64,000 bases of DNA from JALHNI01 sp965229305. Lineage in GTDB: Bacteria > Acidobacteriota > Terriglobia > Bryobacterales > Bryobacteraceae. Each line of letters opens with the position of its first letter. Within the stretch, counting starts at the first letter, position 1. Below the pieces are notes generated by a model. That model was given only the letters and a program-made list of their open reading frames with translations, had not been told where the DNA came from and searched no databases. Position numbers and translations under genes: made by a program. Shown piece by piece: positions 7,709 to 15,396 of this stretch. Location of the stretch: positions 186,001 through 250,000 of the forward strand of contig CBDDIZ010000039.1 of NCBI GenBank assembly GCA_965229305.1, in the 5' to 3' direction.

Positions 7709-8592
7709 GCGTCCTCGGAATCGAGCTGTTGCTTGGCATCGAGCAGCGCTTGCCGCTTCTCGGGCTCCACTTCCGGATACCGCACCTTCAGCTTCTTCAG
7801 CGTCTGGCAGATAATGCCTGCCACCGCCACGCGCATGAAGGCTTTGTCGTCCGCCGGGATCACGTACCAGGGTGCGTAGTCGGTGCTGGTGGCGCGAAAA
7901 CAATCCTGATAAGCGGCCATGTACTCGTCCCAGTGGCCGCGCTCCACCACGTCCTGTGCGGCGAACTTCCAGTTCTTTTGCGGTTCGGCGATCCGCTCGA
8001 GGAAGCGCTTCTTCTGCTCGGCCTTGGAGACGTTCAGGAAGAACTTCAGAACCACGGTGCCGTTCTCGGTGAGGTGACGCTCGAAGTTGTTGATCTGCCG
8101 GAAGCGCCGTTTCCAGATGTCTTTGCCACGGGCCTCGGGCGGCAGTTGCTGACGGTCCAGGAACTCGGGATGCACCCGCACCACGAGCACCTCCTCGTAA
8201 TAAGAACGATTGAAGATGCCGATCCGCCCGCGTTCGGGCAGCGCTTTGGCGGCGCGCCACAGGAAGTCATGATCCACTTCTTCCGCCGAAGGAGCCTTGA
8301 AGCTGAACACCTGGCAACCTTGGGGATTTACGCCGGACATGACATGCCGGATCGTGCCGTCCTTGCCGGCCGCGTCCATCGCCTGAAAGATCAGCAGCAG
8401 CGAATACGTGTTTTGCGCGTAGAGCTTGTCCTGCATCTCGGCGAGATGGGGGACGCTTTCGCGCAACGCCGCTTCGGACTCGTCATGTGACAAGCCGGCG
8501 TCAAAGTCCGGGGCGAAGTCGCGAGCGAGCACGATCTTCTTGCCGGGCTTCACCCGGAGTTTCTTCAGCAATTTGGCATCGAGTTCGAACAT
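7705..8592 (-). CDS. ppk2: Polyphosphate kinase 2 family protein
   Basis: Cytoplasmic PPK2 enzyme, 295 residues, which transfers phosphate between polyphosphate and nucleotides. The Walker A region is AMDAAGKDGT (71-80). The Walker B region lies in GRIGIFNRSYYEEVLVVRVH, with the basic lid residues near KDIWKRRFRQINNFE. FLNVSKAEQKKRFLERI, KNWKF and YAPWYVIPADDKAFMR are standard PPK2 blocks. The length suggests a single-domain class I or III enzyme acting on NDP or NMP; the sequence alone does not settle which. It begins 2 bp after the SelA-like gene and is the last gene of a three-gene minus-strand operon. With the Pit/PhoU-like pair at 39 kb it indicates phosphate storage or use. Confidence 0.95.
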   Translation of the reverse strand: MFELDAKLLKKLRVKPGKKIVLARDFAPDFDAGLSHDESEAALRESVPHLAEMQDKLYAQNTYSLLLIFQAMDAAGKDGTIRHVMSGVNPQGCQVFSFKAPSAEEVDHDFLWRAAKALPERGRIGIFNRSYYEEVLVVRVHPEFLDRQQLPPEARGKDIWKRRFRQINNFERHLTENGTVVLKFFLNVSKAEQKKRFLERIAEPQKNWKFAAQDVVERGHWDEYMAAYQDCFRATSTDYAPWYVIPADDKAFMRVAVAGIICQTLKKLKVRYPEVEPEKRQALLDAKQQLDSEDA

Positions 8593-8594
8593 GG

Positions 8595-9776
8595 CTATCC
8601 AAAGATCTCCCGCATCCGGCGCACCAGCAACTTTTCGTCGCCGGAGTCGTTCATCAGGAAGGTGAACTCCAGGCCTTTGCCGCCGGGGCCGGCGAGCGCG
8701 GCGATGCGCGGCTCGCCTTCGCTCAGCTTCTTCAAAACGGCGGCGGACGTCAGCCCGGGCCGCGCTTCATCCCAAGTGGCGAGGACGCGATGAACCTTGC
8801 GGCCCCGCTCGAAGCGCGCCTTCTCGACGGCGATGCCGAGCTTGCCGAGCGCTTCCATGGTGTAGGCGGCTTGGCGCTCGCACTCGCGATCGAGCGCGGC
8901 GAAGTCAAGCTTGGCGTAGCGTTCCATCGCCACCAGCAGGCCGATCATCTCTTCCTTATTCACCTTCATGGCGCGGCCCATCGAGTCCGAATGCGGATTC
9001 GAGTTGAGCCACGCCGCCCGCACCAGGTCGGCGCGCCCGGCGAGGACGCCGGAGCTTTGCGGACCGCGAATGTGCTTGCCGCCGCTGAAGGCGATCAGGT
9101 CGACGCCCGTGGCGGCCACGCGCGGAATGTTGTCCCAACTGGGCAGCAGATTGGCCGCATCGATCAGCACTGGTACGCCGGCCTTCTTCGCGAGCGCGAC
9201 GCATTCGTTGAGCGGCACGGGCGTTTCCCATGCCCAATCGCCGCGCGTTCCGCCGAGGTAGTAGATCATGGCCGTGCGCGCGTTGAGCGCGTTTACGAAG
9301 CTTTCCTGCGAGTCCACCTCGACGATCTTCACGCCGGCGCTGCGCACCGCATGGTCATAGCCGTTGCGATGCGGCTTCTGAATGATCACCTCGCTCTTCA
9401 TGCCTTCGAGGTCGGGCAAGCGCCGCACTTTGGCGACGTCGTCGCCGGTGAGGCAGGCGTAGGTGGCGAGCGAGATCGAGCCGCAGGTGCCGGAGGTCAC
9501 CAGCGCGGACTCCGTGCCGCAGAGTTTGGCGAGGCGCGCACCGACGGCATCCTTCACCTCTTCGAGCACGGCGAAGTCGCGTGCGGCTTCAGCCATCACG
9601 CTTTGAATTTCCGGCAGCATCTTCGACGCGCCGATCGTCGTTACCGGGCCTTGAAAATTCAGCACCGGCCGGAGGCCCAAATCCGCATAAACGCTGTTCG
9701 CTTTGCGGCTGGCCGCGATGCCGAGAGACGGCCAGAGGGCGGCCGCGGCTTGAAAGAACGATCGGCGGTTGTTCAT
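8595..9776 (-). CDS. SelA-like PLP-dependent enzyme with Tat-like leader
   Basis: A 393-residue fold-type I PLP enzyme of the SelA / D-glucosaminate-6-phosphate ammonia-lyase-like group. The PLP lysine is K234 (FSGGKHIRG), with D206 in VLIDAAN contacting the cofactor and TSGTCGSISL binding phosphate. It is not a true selenocysteine synthase: it lacks the N-terminal tRNA-binding region of SelA, and no selB or tRNA-Sec is seen. Unusually, the N-terminus MNNRRSFFQAAAALW resembles a twin-arginine signal, so the enzyme may be exported. It sits between an aldo/keto reductase (9 bp) and ppk2 (2 bp) in one operon. The likely reaction is beta-elimination or a similar step on an amino acid or amino sugar acid; the substrate is unknown. 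Confidence 0.87.
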   Translation of the reverse strand: MNNRRSFFQAAAALWPSLGIAASRKANSVYADLGLRPVLNFQGPVTTIGASKMLPEIQSVMAEAARDFAVLEEVKDAVGARLAKLCGTESALVTSGTCGSISLATYACLTGDDVAKVRRLPDLEGMKSEVIIQKPHRNGYDHAVRSAGVKIVEVDSQESFVNALNARTAMIYYLGGTRGDWAWETPVPLNECVALAKKAGVPVLIDAANLLPSWDNIPRVAATGVDLIAFSGGKHIRGPQSSGVLAGRADLVRAAWLNSNPHSDSMGRAMKVNKEEMIGLLVAMERYAKLDFAALDRECERQAAYTMEALGKLGIAVEKARFERGRKVHRVLATWDEARPGLTSAAVLKKLSEGEPRIAALAGPGGKGLEFTFLMNDSGDEKLLVRRMREIFG

Positions 9777-9785
9777 CGCTTCATG

Positions 9786-10664
9786 TTACGCCGAGAGCGC
9801 ATCGAGACGGCTCAGCAGTTCGGGCGGCAACGGTTCGGCGAGCGCGTTGTCGATGTGCCCCGGATGGCGCGCGCCGATCAGCACGCCGCCCATCTGCGGC
9901 TGGGCGAGTGCCCAGCCCATCGCCAAACGCACCATGGATAACCCCGTCTCCTCCGCCAGCGCCCGCAGCTTCTCGACGATGGCGAAGTTGCGCTCGCTGA
10001 AGTATTCGTTCGTGTGGCCGGGCACCCGGTCGAAGCGCGTGCCCGGCGGGAAGGGCGCATCCGGCCGATACTTGCCCGCGAGGAAGCCGGCTCCCAGCGG
10101 ACTGTAGCTGATCGCCGTGACACCCAGGCGCGCGCAGAGGGGCAGCAACTCGGCTTCGATCTCCCGCCGCACCAAGTTGTAGATCGGCTGGATGGTCTGC
10201 AGCAGTCCCGGCGCCAGACGCTCGGCTTCGGCCAGTTGCGCGGCGTTGAAATTGCTGCAACCGGCGACATGCACGGTGCCGCCGTCGACAGCCTCGGCCA
10301 TCGCAGCGAGAGACTGCTCGAGCGGCGTCTCGGAGTCATAGCGATGGAACAGATAGAGGTCCACCCGATCGGTCTGCAGCCGTTCAAGGCTGGTGGCGAG
10401 AGCTTCGCGCAGGCGCGCCGGCCGCAAGACCTTGGTCTGCAGGACCACTTGGTCGCGCAAGCCATTCGACTTCAGCCAGCGCCCCAGAATCGCCTCGGAT
10501 TGGCCATACGCTTCGGCCGTATCGAACAGGTTGATGCCGCGCTCCATCGCGTAGTCCAGCACGGCGCATGCCTGCCGCTCGTCGATCTCGCGTCCAAACG
10601 TCACGCAGCCCAAACCGATGCGTGACACTTCAAGGCCGGCCCGCCCGACCTGGATCTTCTTCAT
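9786..10664 (-). CDS. Aldo/keto reductase
   Basis: A 292-residue NADPH-dependent (beta/alpha)8 oxidoreductase. The catalytic tetrad is visible as Asp in LFDTAEAYG, Tyr in the same segment, Lys in VVLQTKV and His in LYLFHRYD. The C-terminal NADP-binding stretch is around GVLIGARHPGHIDNAL. It is close to the perakine-reductase/YajO-like family acting on sugars or small aldehydes. First gene of an operon with the SelA-like enzyme and ppk2. ATG 10664 is preceded at 6 nt by CAGAAT; just 36 bp separate it from the divergent Gfo/Idh/MocA gene. Confidence 0.94.
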   Translation of the reverse strand: MKKIQVGRAGLEVSRIGLGCVTFGREIDERQACAVLDYAMERGINLFDTAEAYGQSEAILGRWLKSNGLRDQVVLQTKVLRPARLREALATSLERLQTDRVDLYLFHRYDSETPLEQSLAAMAEAVDGGTVHVAGCSNFNAAQLAEAERLAPGLLQTIQPIYNLVRREIEAELLPLCARLGVTAISYSPLGAGFLAGKYRPDAPFPPGTRFDRVPGHTNEYFSERNFAIVEKLRALAEETGLSMVRLAMGWALAQPQMGGVLIGARHPGHIDNALAEPLPPELLSRLDALSA

Positions 10665-10670
10665 CCTTTG

Positions 10671-10694
10671 ATTCTGGCCCGATTGCGAGACACT
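10671..10694. promoter_or_regulatory. Symmetric pair of -10-like hexamers between AKR and Gfo genes
   Basis: In the 36-bp gap between divergent ATGs (10664 minus, 10701 plus), CAGAAT (10676-10671, minus) and GACACT (10689-10694, plus) each end exactly 6 nt before their ATG. Both keep the second-position A and final T that matter most in -10 elements, but they are weak matches. Both ATGs are directly preceded by AAGG, too close for ribosome binding. Less certain than the other divergent promoters. Confidence 0.4.
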
Positions 10695-10700
10695 CGAAGG

Positions 10701-11681
10701 ATGTCATTTTCCTGGGGAATCATCGGCGCCGGCGACATCGCCCGGAAGCACGTGGCCGCGGCCATGCAGAACGCGCCGGGCCACCGCCTGCACGCGGTGA
10801 TGCGCCGTGATGAAGAGCTCGCCCGCCAGTTCGCCGCCGACTTCGGCGCGCCCAAGTTCTACACCACGGCCGAAGCCTTGCTGGCCGATCCGGCGATCGA
10901 TGCCGTCTTCATCGGTACGCCGCCCTCCTCGCACGCAGCGCTCACCGCGATGGCCGCCGCCGCCGGCAAGCATGTACTTTGCGAAAAGCCCATTGCCGCG
11001 ACGGTGGACGAAGCCCGGCAGATGATCGACGTCTGCGCGCGGCACGGCGTGCGCCTGATGATCTGCCATTACCAGCGCTTCAATCAACGCCATGTGCAGA
11101 TTCGCGCGTGGCTCGAAGCCGCCACCATTGGCCGCGTGGTGGCCGTGCGGATGAACTTCTCCAGCTACTCGCCGCCGACCGAGGACGCCTGGCGCCATCA
11201 GCGCGCCATCGCCGGTGGCGGCCCCAGCATGGACTTGGGCAGCCATTGTCTCGATCTGCTGATGTACCTTTGCGGGCCGATCGAAACCGCGGCGGTGCTG
11301 ACGGACTCGCTCGCTTACGACACCGATGTGGAAGATACCGCGAGTATGCTGCTGCGGCTGAAGAGCGGGGCGCAAGCCACCGTCACCACGCATTGGAGCG
11401 CGCGCATGCCGGACACGGATTCGGCCAGCATGATTGAGATCTGGGGCACGGAGGGGTCGATTCTCGCTTCACCGCTCTTTTCGAAGGACCACTCCGGCAC
11501 TCTACTGCTGCGCCGTCCGGAGGGCGACGAAGACCACTCGCGCGGGCCGGGCAAGAAGATTCACGAGGATGTAATCGAGCACTTCCGGCAAGCGATTGTC
11601 ACGGCCGGCCCGGTGCGCGTGCCGGCGGAGGAAGCGCTAGCGGGGCTCGAGATTATCCTGGGGCAGCCTCAGACGGAGTAG
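10701..11681 (+). CDS. Gfo/Idh/MocA family NAD(P)-dependent oxidoreductase
   Basis: A 326-residue two-domain dehydrogenase acting on sugars, inositols or related cyclic polyols. The Rossmann motif is WGIIGAGDIARKHVA at the N-terminus. The family signature EKPIAATVDEARQM with its catalytic lysine follows, then the GFO_IDH C-terminal beta-sheet domain with GGGPSMDLGSHCLDLL, whose His is conserved. Start ATG 10701 places the Rossmann fold at residue 4; an upstream TTG (10668) would add eleven unlikely residues. The last 13 bp overlap the convergent SDR gene. Together with the neighbouring AKR, SDR and GntR genes this suggests sugar catabolism, but no substrate can be named. Confidence 0.93.
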   Translation: MSFSWGIIGAGDIARKHVAAAMQNAPGHRLHAVMRRDEELARQFAADFGAPKFYTTAEALLADPAIDAVFIGTPPSSHAALTAMAAAAGKHVLCEKPIAATVDEARQMIDVCARHGVRLMICHYQRFNQRHVQIRAWLEAATIGRVVAVRMNFSSYSPPTEDAWRHQRAIAGGGPSMDLGSHCLDLLMYLCGPIETAAVLTDSLAYDTDVEDTASMLLRLKSGAQATVTTHWSARMPDTDSASMIEIWGTEGSILASPLFSKDHSGTLLLRRPEGDEDHSRGPGKKIHEDVIEHFRQAIVTAGPVRVPAEEALAGLEIILGQPQTE

Positions 11682-12445
11682 CCGCCATCGAGCACCAGGT
11701 TCTGCCCGGTGACGTAAGCGGAGGCCGCCGAGGCCAAATAGACGACGGCGCCCTTGATGTCGTCATGCTGCGCCAAGCGGCCCAGATAGACGCGCCGGTT
11801 GTACTGGCTGATGAACGGCTCCTGGTGGTCGGGCGTCTGCAAACCGCCGGGGGAAATCGCGTTGACGCGCACGCCATGCGGTCCTCCCCAGGCGGCCAGA
11901 TACTTCGTCAGGCCGATCATGCCGTGCTTGGTGAAGTGATAGTCGGGCGGCGTGGTCATGTTGGTGCCGGCGTAATTGGTGAAGTCCGGGCCGACGACGC
12001 TTTGGATGGAGCCGATGTTGATCACGGCGCCGGCCTTGGCGGAGAGCATATCTTCCATGAAGGCGCGCGAGATGGCGAACAGGCCGGTGGCATTCACTTC
12101 CATCGATTGGCGCCAGGCTTCGAGCGGATCGTCGTAGCGGCGCATGGTGCGCGCCACGGAGTTATTGACCAGAATCTGCACGCCGCCGTGGCGGGCGCGA
12201 AGACGCTCGCGCAGGTCGAGGATCGACTTCTCGCTGCCTTGGTCATAGCCTTCGGAGGAGGCCGCGAGGCCACGCGCCCGCAATTCGGCGGCGGTCTCTT
12301 CGCACGCGTCCTGCGAACGCGAAGCAATCACCACGTGGGCGCCCGCTTCGGCCAGCGCCTCGGAGATCGGCGACCCGTAAAGGCCATAGCCGCCGGTTAC
12401 CAACGCTACCTGGCCCTTCAAGTCAAACAACTGCTGAATGGTCAT
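11669..12445 (-). CDS. Short-chain dehydrogenase/reductase (sugar-type)
   Basis: A 258-residue classical SDR. The cofactor motif is TGGYGLYGSPISEALAEAG (TGxxxGxG form), followed by NNS in ILVNNSVA. The catalytic Ser is in NIGSIQS and Tyr-x3-Lys in YHFTKHG. The region between Ser and Tyr has an insertion (GPDFTNYAGTNMTTPPD) seen in gluconate 5-dehydrogenase/2-keto-3-deoxygluconate-like SDRs, so a sugar-acid substrate is plausible. ATG 12445 overlaps the stop of the GntR regulator gene by 4 nt, so the two are translationally coupled and the regulator probably controls this enzyme. Confidence 0.93.
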   Translation of the reverse strand: MTIQQLFDLKGQVALVTGGYGLYGSPISEALAEAGAHVVIASRSQDACEETAAELRARGLAASSEGYDQGSEKSILDLRERLRARHGGVQILVNNSVARTMRRYDDPLEAWRQSMEVNATGLFAISRAFMEDMLSAKAGAVINIGSIQSVVGPDFTNYAGTNMTTPPDYHFTKHGMIGLTKYLAAWGGPHGVRVNAISPGGLQTPDHQEPFISQYNRRVYLGRLAQHDDIKGAVVYLASAASAYVTGQNLVLDGGYSV

Positions 12446-13095
12446 AATTCGGGCGAGCCCCAGCGCAGCGACACGTGATCGTGCATCACCCGCCGGGCTT
12501 GGCTGGCGGGGATTTTGCCTTGCAGGAACTCGAGTAAGGGCCGGTGCGAATCGAGGATCATCCGCGTTTGCTCGCTGGGCGGCTTCTTGACGATGGCGTA
12601 GGCGAACAGCGACGACGTGAGGTTCGTCAGCATGCGCTCCAGATAGTCGTTGTCGGCCAGCTTCCAGATGGTGCGGTGGAAGCCCAGGTCCAGCCGCGTG
12701 GCTTCGAGGGCGGAGGTGGAGCCGCCGCGCTCCATCCGCTCGATCTGCTCGATGAGCTTTTTCTCCGTGGCGGCGGTCAGCGCCTTGCGGCACAGCAGCA
12801 GCGCTTCGGATTCGAGGACCACGCGCAGCGAGTTGATCTTCTGAATGTCGTCGTTGCTGAGGCTCACGACGAACATGCCGCGCCGTGGCTGGTTCACCAC
12901 CAGACCCTGTTCCTGCAACTGGTGCAGCGCTTCGCGAATCGGCGCGCGGCTCACCTGCATCTTGCGGCCGAGGTCGCTTTCGTTCAGCCGGTCGCCGGGC
13001 TTGAAGCCGCCGGAAAGGATCGCTTCAATCAACACTTCCGCGATGTGTTCGCGGAGCGTGGAAGCCTTCATCGGCGAGAGCGTCATGGTCTTCAT
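12442..13095 (-). CDS. GntR-family (FadR subfamily) transcriptional regulator
   Basis: A 217-residue repressor/activator. The N-terminal winged helix-turn-helix is recognisable from LREHIAEVLIEAILSGGFKPGD through SRAPIREALHQLQEQGLV. An FCD ligand-binding domain follows (LRVVLESEALLLC, with metal-ligand type His residues in LDLGFHRTIW and DSHRPLLEFLQ). FadR-subfamily members usually respond to small carboxylates such as hexuronates, gluconate or lactate. The coupled SDR gene downstream is the likely target. Upstream, AGGATA (TATCCT on the minus strand, 13132-13127) could be a -10 giving a leader of about 25 nt; this is weak. Start ATG 13095 or ATG 13086. Confidence 0.93.
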   Translation of the reverse strand: MKTMTLSPMKASTLREHIAEVLIEAILSGGFKPGDRLNESDLGRKMQVSRAPIREALHQLQEQGLVVNQPRRGMFVVSLSNDDIQKINSLRVVLESEALLLCRKALTAATEKKLIEQIERMERGGSTSALEATRLDLGFHRTIWKLADNDYLERMLTNLTSSLFAYAIVKKPPSEQTRMILDSHRPLLEFLQGKIPASQARRVMHDHVSLRWGSPEL

Positions 13096-13147
13096 GGCGT
13101 AGCCGGCAGCGGGCGCCGGATCGTTCAGGATAACATTCGCCCGCGGC

Positions 13148-13915
13148 TTACTCGGCCGAGCGCACCTTCACTACAAAGTAGTCGAGCGGGCCTTTTACGT
13201 CGACAAACTGATGCGGCACCGTGTTGGGCACCACCATCACGTCGCCCGGTTGAAGCGCCTGGCGGGTGCCGTGTTCGACATTGGTGCCGCGCACTTCCTC
13301 GGGCGCCGTCGACTTCGCTTCGGCCACCGTGCCTCCGGTGACGATGGTGGCCGTCCCCTTCACGAAGAACATCACGTCCGTGTCGCGGGCATGCTGCTCG
13401 GCGATGCCGTCCTTGTCGCGATGGCTGGCGCTGACCTTGTAGTGGTCGCCCGCGGCCAGGGCGCCGCCCTTGCTCAGGGTGGTCACCGTGGGCGCCTTGC
13501 CTTCGTCGTGCGTGCGGACCTTCAGCAGGAAGTACTTGCACGGGGCGTGGACGTTGGCGAACTGGTGCGGCGTCCCATTCGGGATCGTCACCACGTCGCC
13601 CGCCTTCAACGGCTGGGCCGTACCGCCTTCCACCGCCGCGCCACGAACTTCGCCCGGCCCGGTGGACTTGCCGTCTTTCACTTTGCCGCCGGTGAGCAGT
13701 GTCGCGGTGCCGGAAACGAAGTAGACGACGTCGGTGTCGTGGGCGTGGACTTCCGCCTGTCCGTCTTTCTCGCGCCCGATCGCCATCACCCGGTACTGGC
13801 CCTGGTCCAGGAGCACGCTGTGCTTCGGATAGGCGGCCTCCATCTGGGCCTTATCCAGATGCGTGGCCGCGGGTCCGCTCCAGAAAAGCAGGGTGATTAA
13901 GGTGAGGTTCATCAT
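13148..13915 (-). CDS. Secreted bicupin (two tandem cupin domains)
   Basis: A 255-residue exported protein consisting of a signal peptide and two cupin_2 beta-barrels that are clearly copies of each other. Domain 1 (about 35-135) has VHAHDTDVVYFVSGTATL and PNGTPHQFANV; domain 2 (about 150-255) has EQHARDTDVMFFVKGTATI and PNTVPHQFVDV. The metal-site histidines (HxH or QHxR in motif 1, PHQF in motif 2) are present in both, though motif 1 of domain 2 has lost one His. Cupins bind metals and small acids and act as isomerases, dioxygenases or sensors; the substrate is not evident. A TAAGCT about 13 nt before the ATG may be the -10. Confidence 0.88.
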   Translation of the reverse strand: MMNLTLITLLFWSGPAATHLDKAQMEAAYPKHSVLLDQGQYRVMAIGREKDGQAEVHAHDTDVVYFVSGTATLLTGGKVKDGKSTGPGEVRGAAVEGGTAQPLKAGDVVTIPNGTPHQFANVHAPCKYFLLKVRTHDEGKAPTVTTLSKGGALAAGDHYKVSASHRDKDGIAEQHARDTDVMFFVKGTATIVTGGTVAEAKSTAPEEVRGTNVEHGTRQALQPGDVMVVPNTVPHQFVDVKGPLDYFVVKVRSAE

Positions 13916-13995
13916 TTTCTTTGCTCGGAGCTTATCAAAAGCTGAGCCAATCTCGCAGTTTTCCGCGCGTTGCTCTGGAGAAGGAGCCCAAACTC

Positions 13996-15393
13996 ATGCG
14001 TCAGTTCGCTGGCCTCGCCTTGTTCGCGAGCCTGTCCCTGTTTGCCCAAGGACCCGACTTTACCCCGCCCAACCCGCTCTACGCCGCTGCCATGCGGAAC
14101 GATACGGCGGAAGCCCTGCGTCTGTTGGCAGCCGGAGCCAATCCCAACGACGGCACCGTGGTCGGCCTGTCCACCCTCGTGCAGCCCATCATGAATCGCA
14201 ACCTGCCGATGATGCGAGCGCTGCTCGCCAAAGGCGCGAACGTCAATGCGCCCAATCCGGCCGGCTTTACGCCGCTGATGTGGGCCGCCGCCAGCGAAGT
14301 GACGTCACCCGAGTTTGTCGAAGAGTTGATCCAACATGGCGCGAACGTCAACGCCGTCAATCAGGCCGGCGAAACCGCGCTTACCTGGGCGCGCCGCCGC
14401 GGCCATACGCCGATCGTGACAGCCTTGTTGAAGGCCGGCGCGCAAGAGTCGCCGCGGGCGAAAGAGGCCGTGGAGAAGGCGCTGGCGCTGTTGCAGAAGA
14501 GCGGCGACCAGTTCGCGCGCGTTTCCGGTTGCACCTCCTGTCATCACCAATCGCTGCCGCAGATGGTGGCCGGCATGGCGCGGCAGCGCGGCTACGCCGT
14601 CAACGAGAAGATCTCGAAGCAGCAGGCGGACGCCGTGATCGCCGTCTTCAAGCCCGCGCGTGAGCTGATGCTCCAGGGCACTGACCGGATCCCTGACGTC
14701 ACCATCTCGGCCGGCTACTCGCTGCTCGGCTTGCATGCCGAAGGCTACCGGGGCGACGAAGTCACCGAAGCGATGGCGCATGTGATCTCGACCAAGCAGC
14801 GCGCCGACGGCAGCTTCCCCTCCATGCCGGGCCGCCCCCCGATCGAATCGAGCGACATCACGGCCACGGCTCTCAGCTTGCGCGCCATGCAGGTCTACGG
14901 CAAGAACTCGGAGGCGGCGGTGCAGCGCGCTCGTGCCTGGCTGCTGCTGCAGGAACCGCGCACCAATGAAGAGCGGGCCATGCAGTTGCTGGGGCTCACC
15001 TGGGCCCAAGCCGAGCCGGCCCAGTTGACCAAGCGGGCGCAGGCATTGCTCGCCGAGCAACGGGCCGATGGCGGTTGGGCGCAACTGGCGACGCTTGAAA
15101 CGGATGCTTATGCCACGGGCCAGGCGCTGTATGCGCTGTTCATCGCCGGCCAGGTGAGTGCGGCCGATCTGGCGTATCGGCGCGGGTCGGAGTACCTGTT
15201 GCGGACGCAACTGGCGGATGGCTCCTGGCACGTGCGCAGCCGTTCCTTTCCGCTGCAGCCGCTGAAGGAAAGCGGCTTCCCCCACGGCAAGGATCAGTGG
15301 ATCTCGGCAACGGGCACCAGTTGGGCCGCGCTGGCCCTGGCCGTGGCGCCGCCCGCGGCGATGCCGCAGGCGAGCGATGCCGGCGTGGAGTAA
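13996..15393 (+). CDS. Secreted ankyrin - CxxCH - alpha/alpha-toroid protein
   Basis: A 465-residue exported protein. After a signal peptide (1-18) come ankyrin-type repeats (about 25-150: PLYAAAMRNDTAEALRLLAA, GANVNAPNPAGFTPLMWAA, GANVNAVNQAGETALTWA). A heme-c-like motif C179-T-S-C182-H183 lies in a segment following a predicted helix. The C-terminal half (about 235-450) has squalene-cyclase/prenyltransferase-like repeats: RADGSFPSMPGRPP, RADGGWAQLATLETDAY, LADGSWHVRSRSF. Start ATG 13996 has a good Shine-Dalgarno (AAGGAG) 9 nt upstream, unlike many genes here. The three modules suggest a periplasmic binding or scaffold protein; no catalytic role can be claimed. Ends 3 bp from convergent hemL. 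Confidence 0.85.
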   Translation: MRQFAGLALFASLSLFAQGPDFTPPNPLYAAAMRNDTAEALRLLAAGANPNDGTVVGLSTLVQPIMNRNLPMMRALLAKGANVNAPNPAGFTPLMWAAASEVTSPEFVEELIQHGANVNAVNQAGETALTWARRRGHTPIVTALLKAGAQESPRAKEAVEKALALLQKSGDQFARVSGCTSCHHQSLPQMVAGMARQRGYAVNEKISKQQADAVIAVFKPARELMLQGTDRIPDVTISAGYSLLGLHAEGYRGDEVTEAMAHVISTKQRADGSFPSMPGRPPIESSDITATALSLRAMQVYGKNSEAAVQRARAWLLLQEPRTNEERAMQLLGLTWAQAEPAQLTKRAQALLAEQRADGGWAQLATLETDAYATGQALYALFIAGQVSAADLAYRRGSEYLLRTQLADGSWHVRSRSFPLQPLKESGFPHGKDQWISATGTSWAALALAVAPPAAMPQASDAGVE

Positions 15394-15396
15394 GCG

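Noticed and set aside
8595..9776. Selenocysteine synthase (selA) and a selenoprotein system
   Set aside because: No SelA N-terminal domain, no selB or tRNA-Sec; the leader suggests export.
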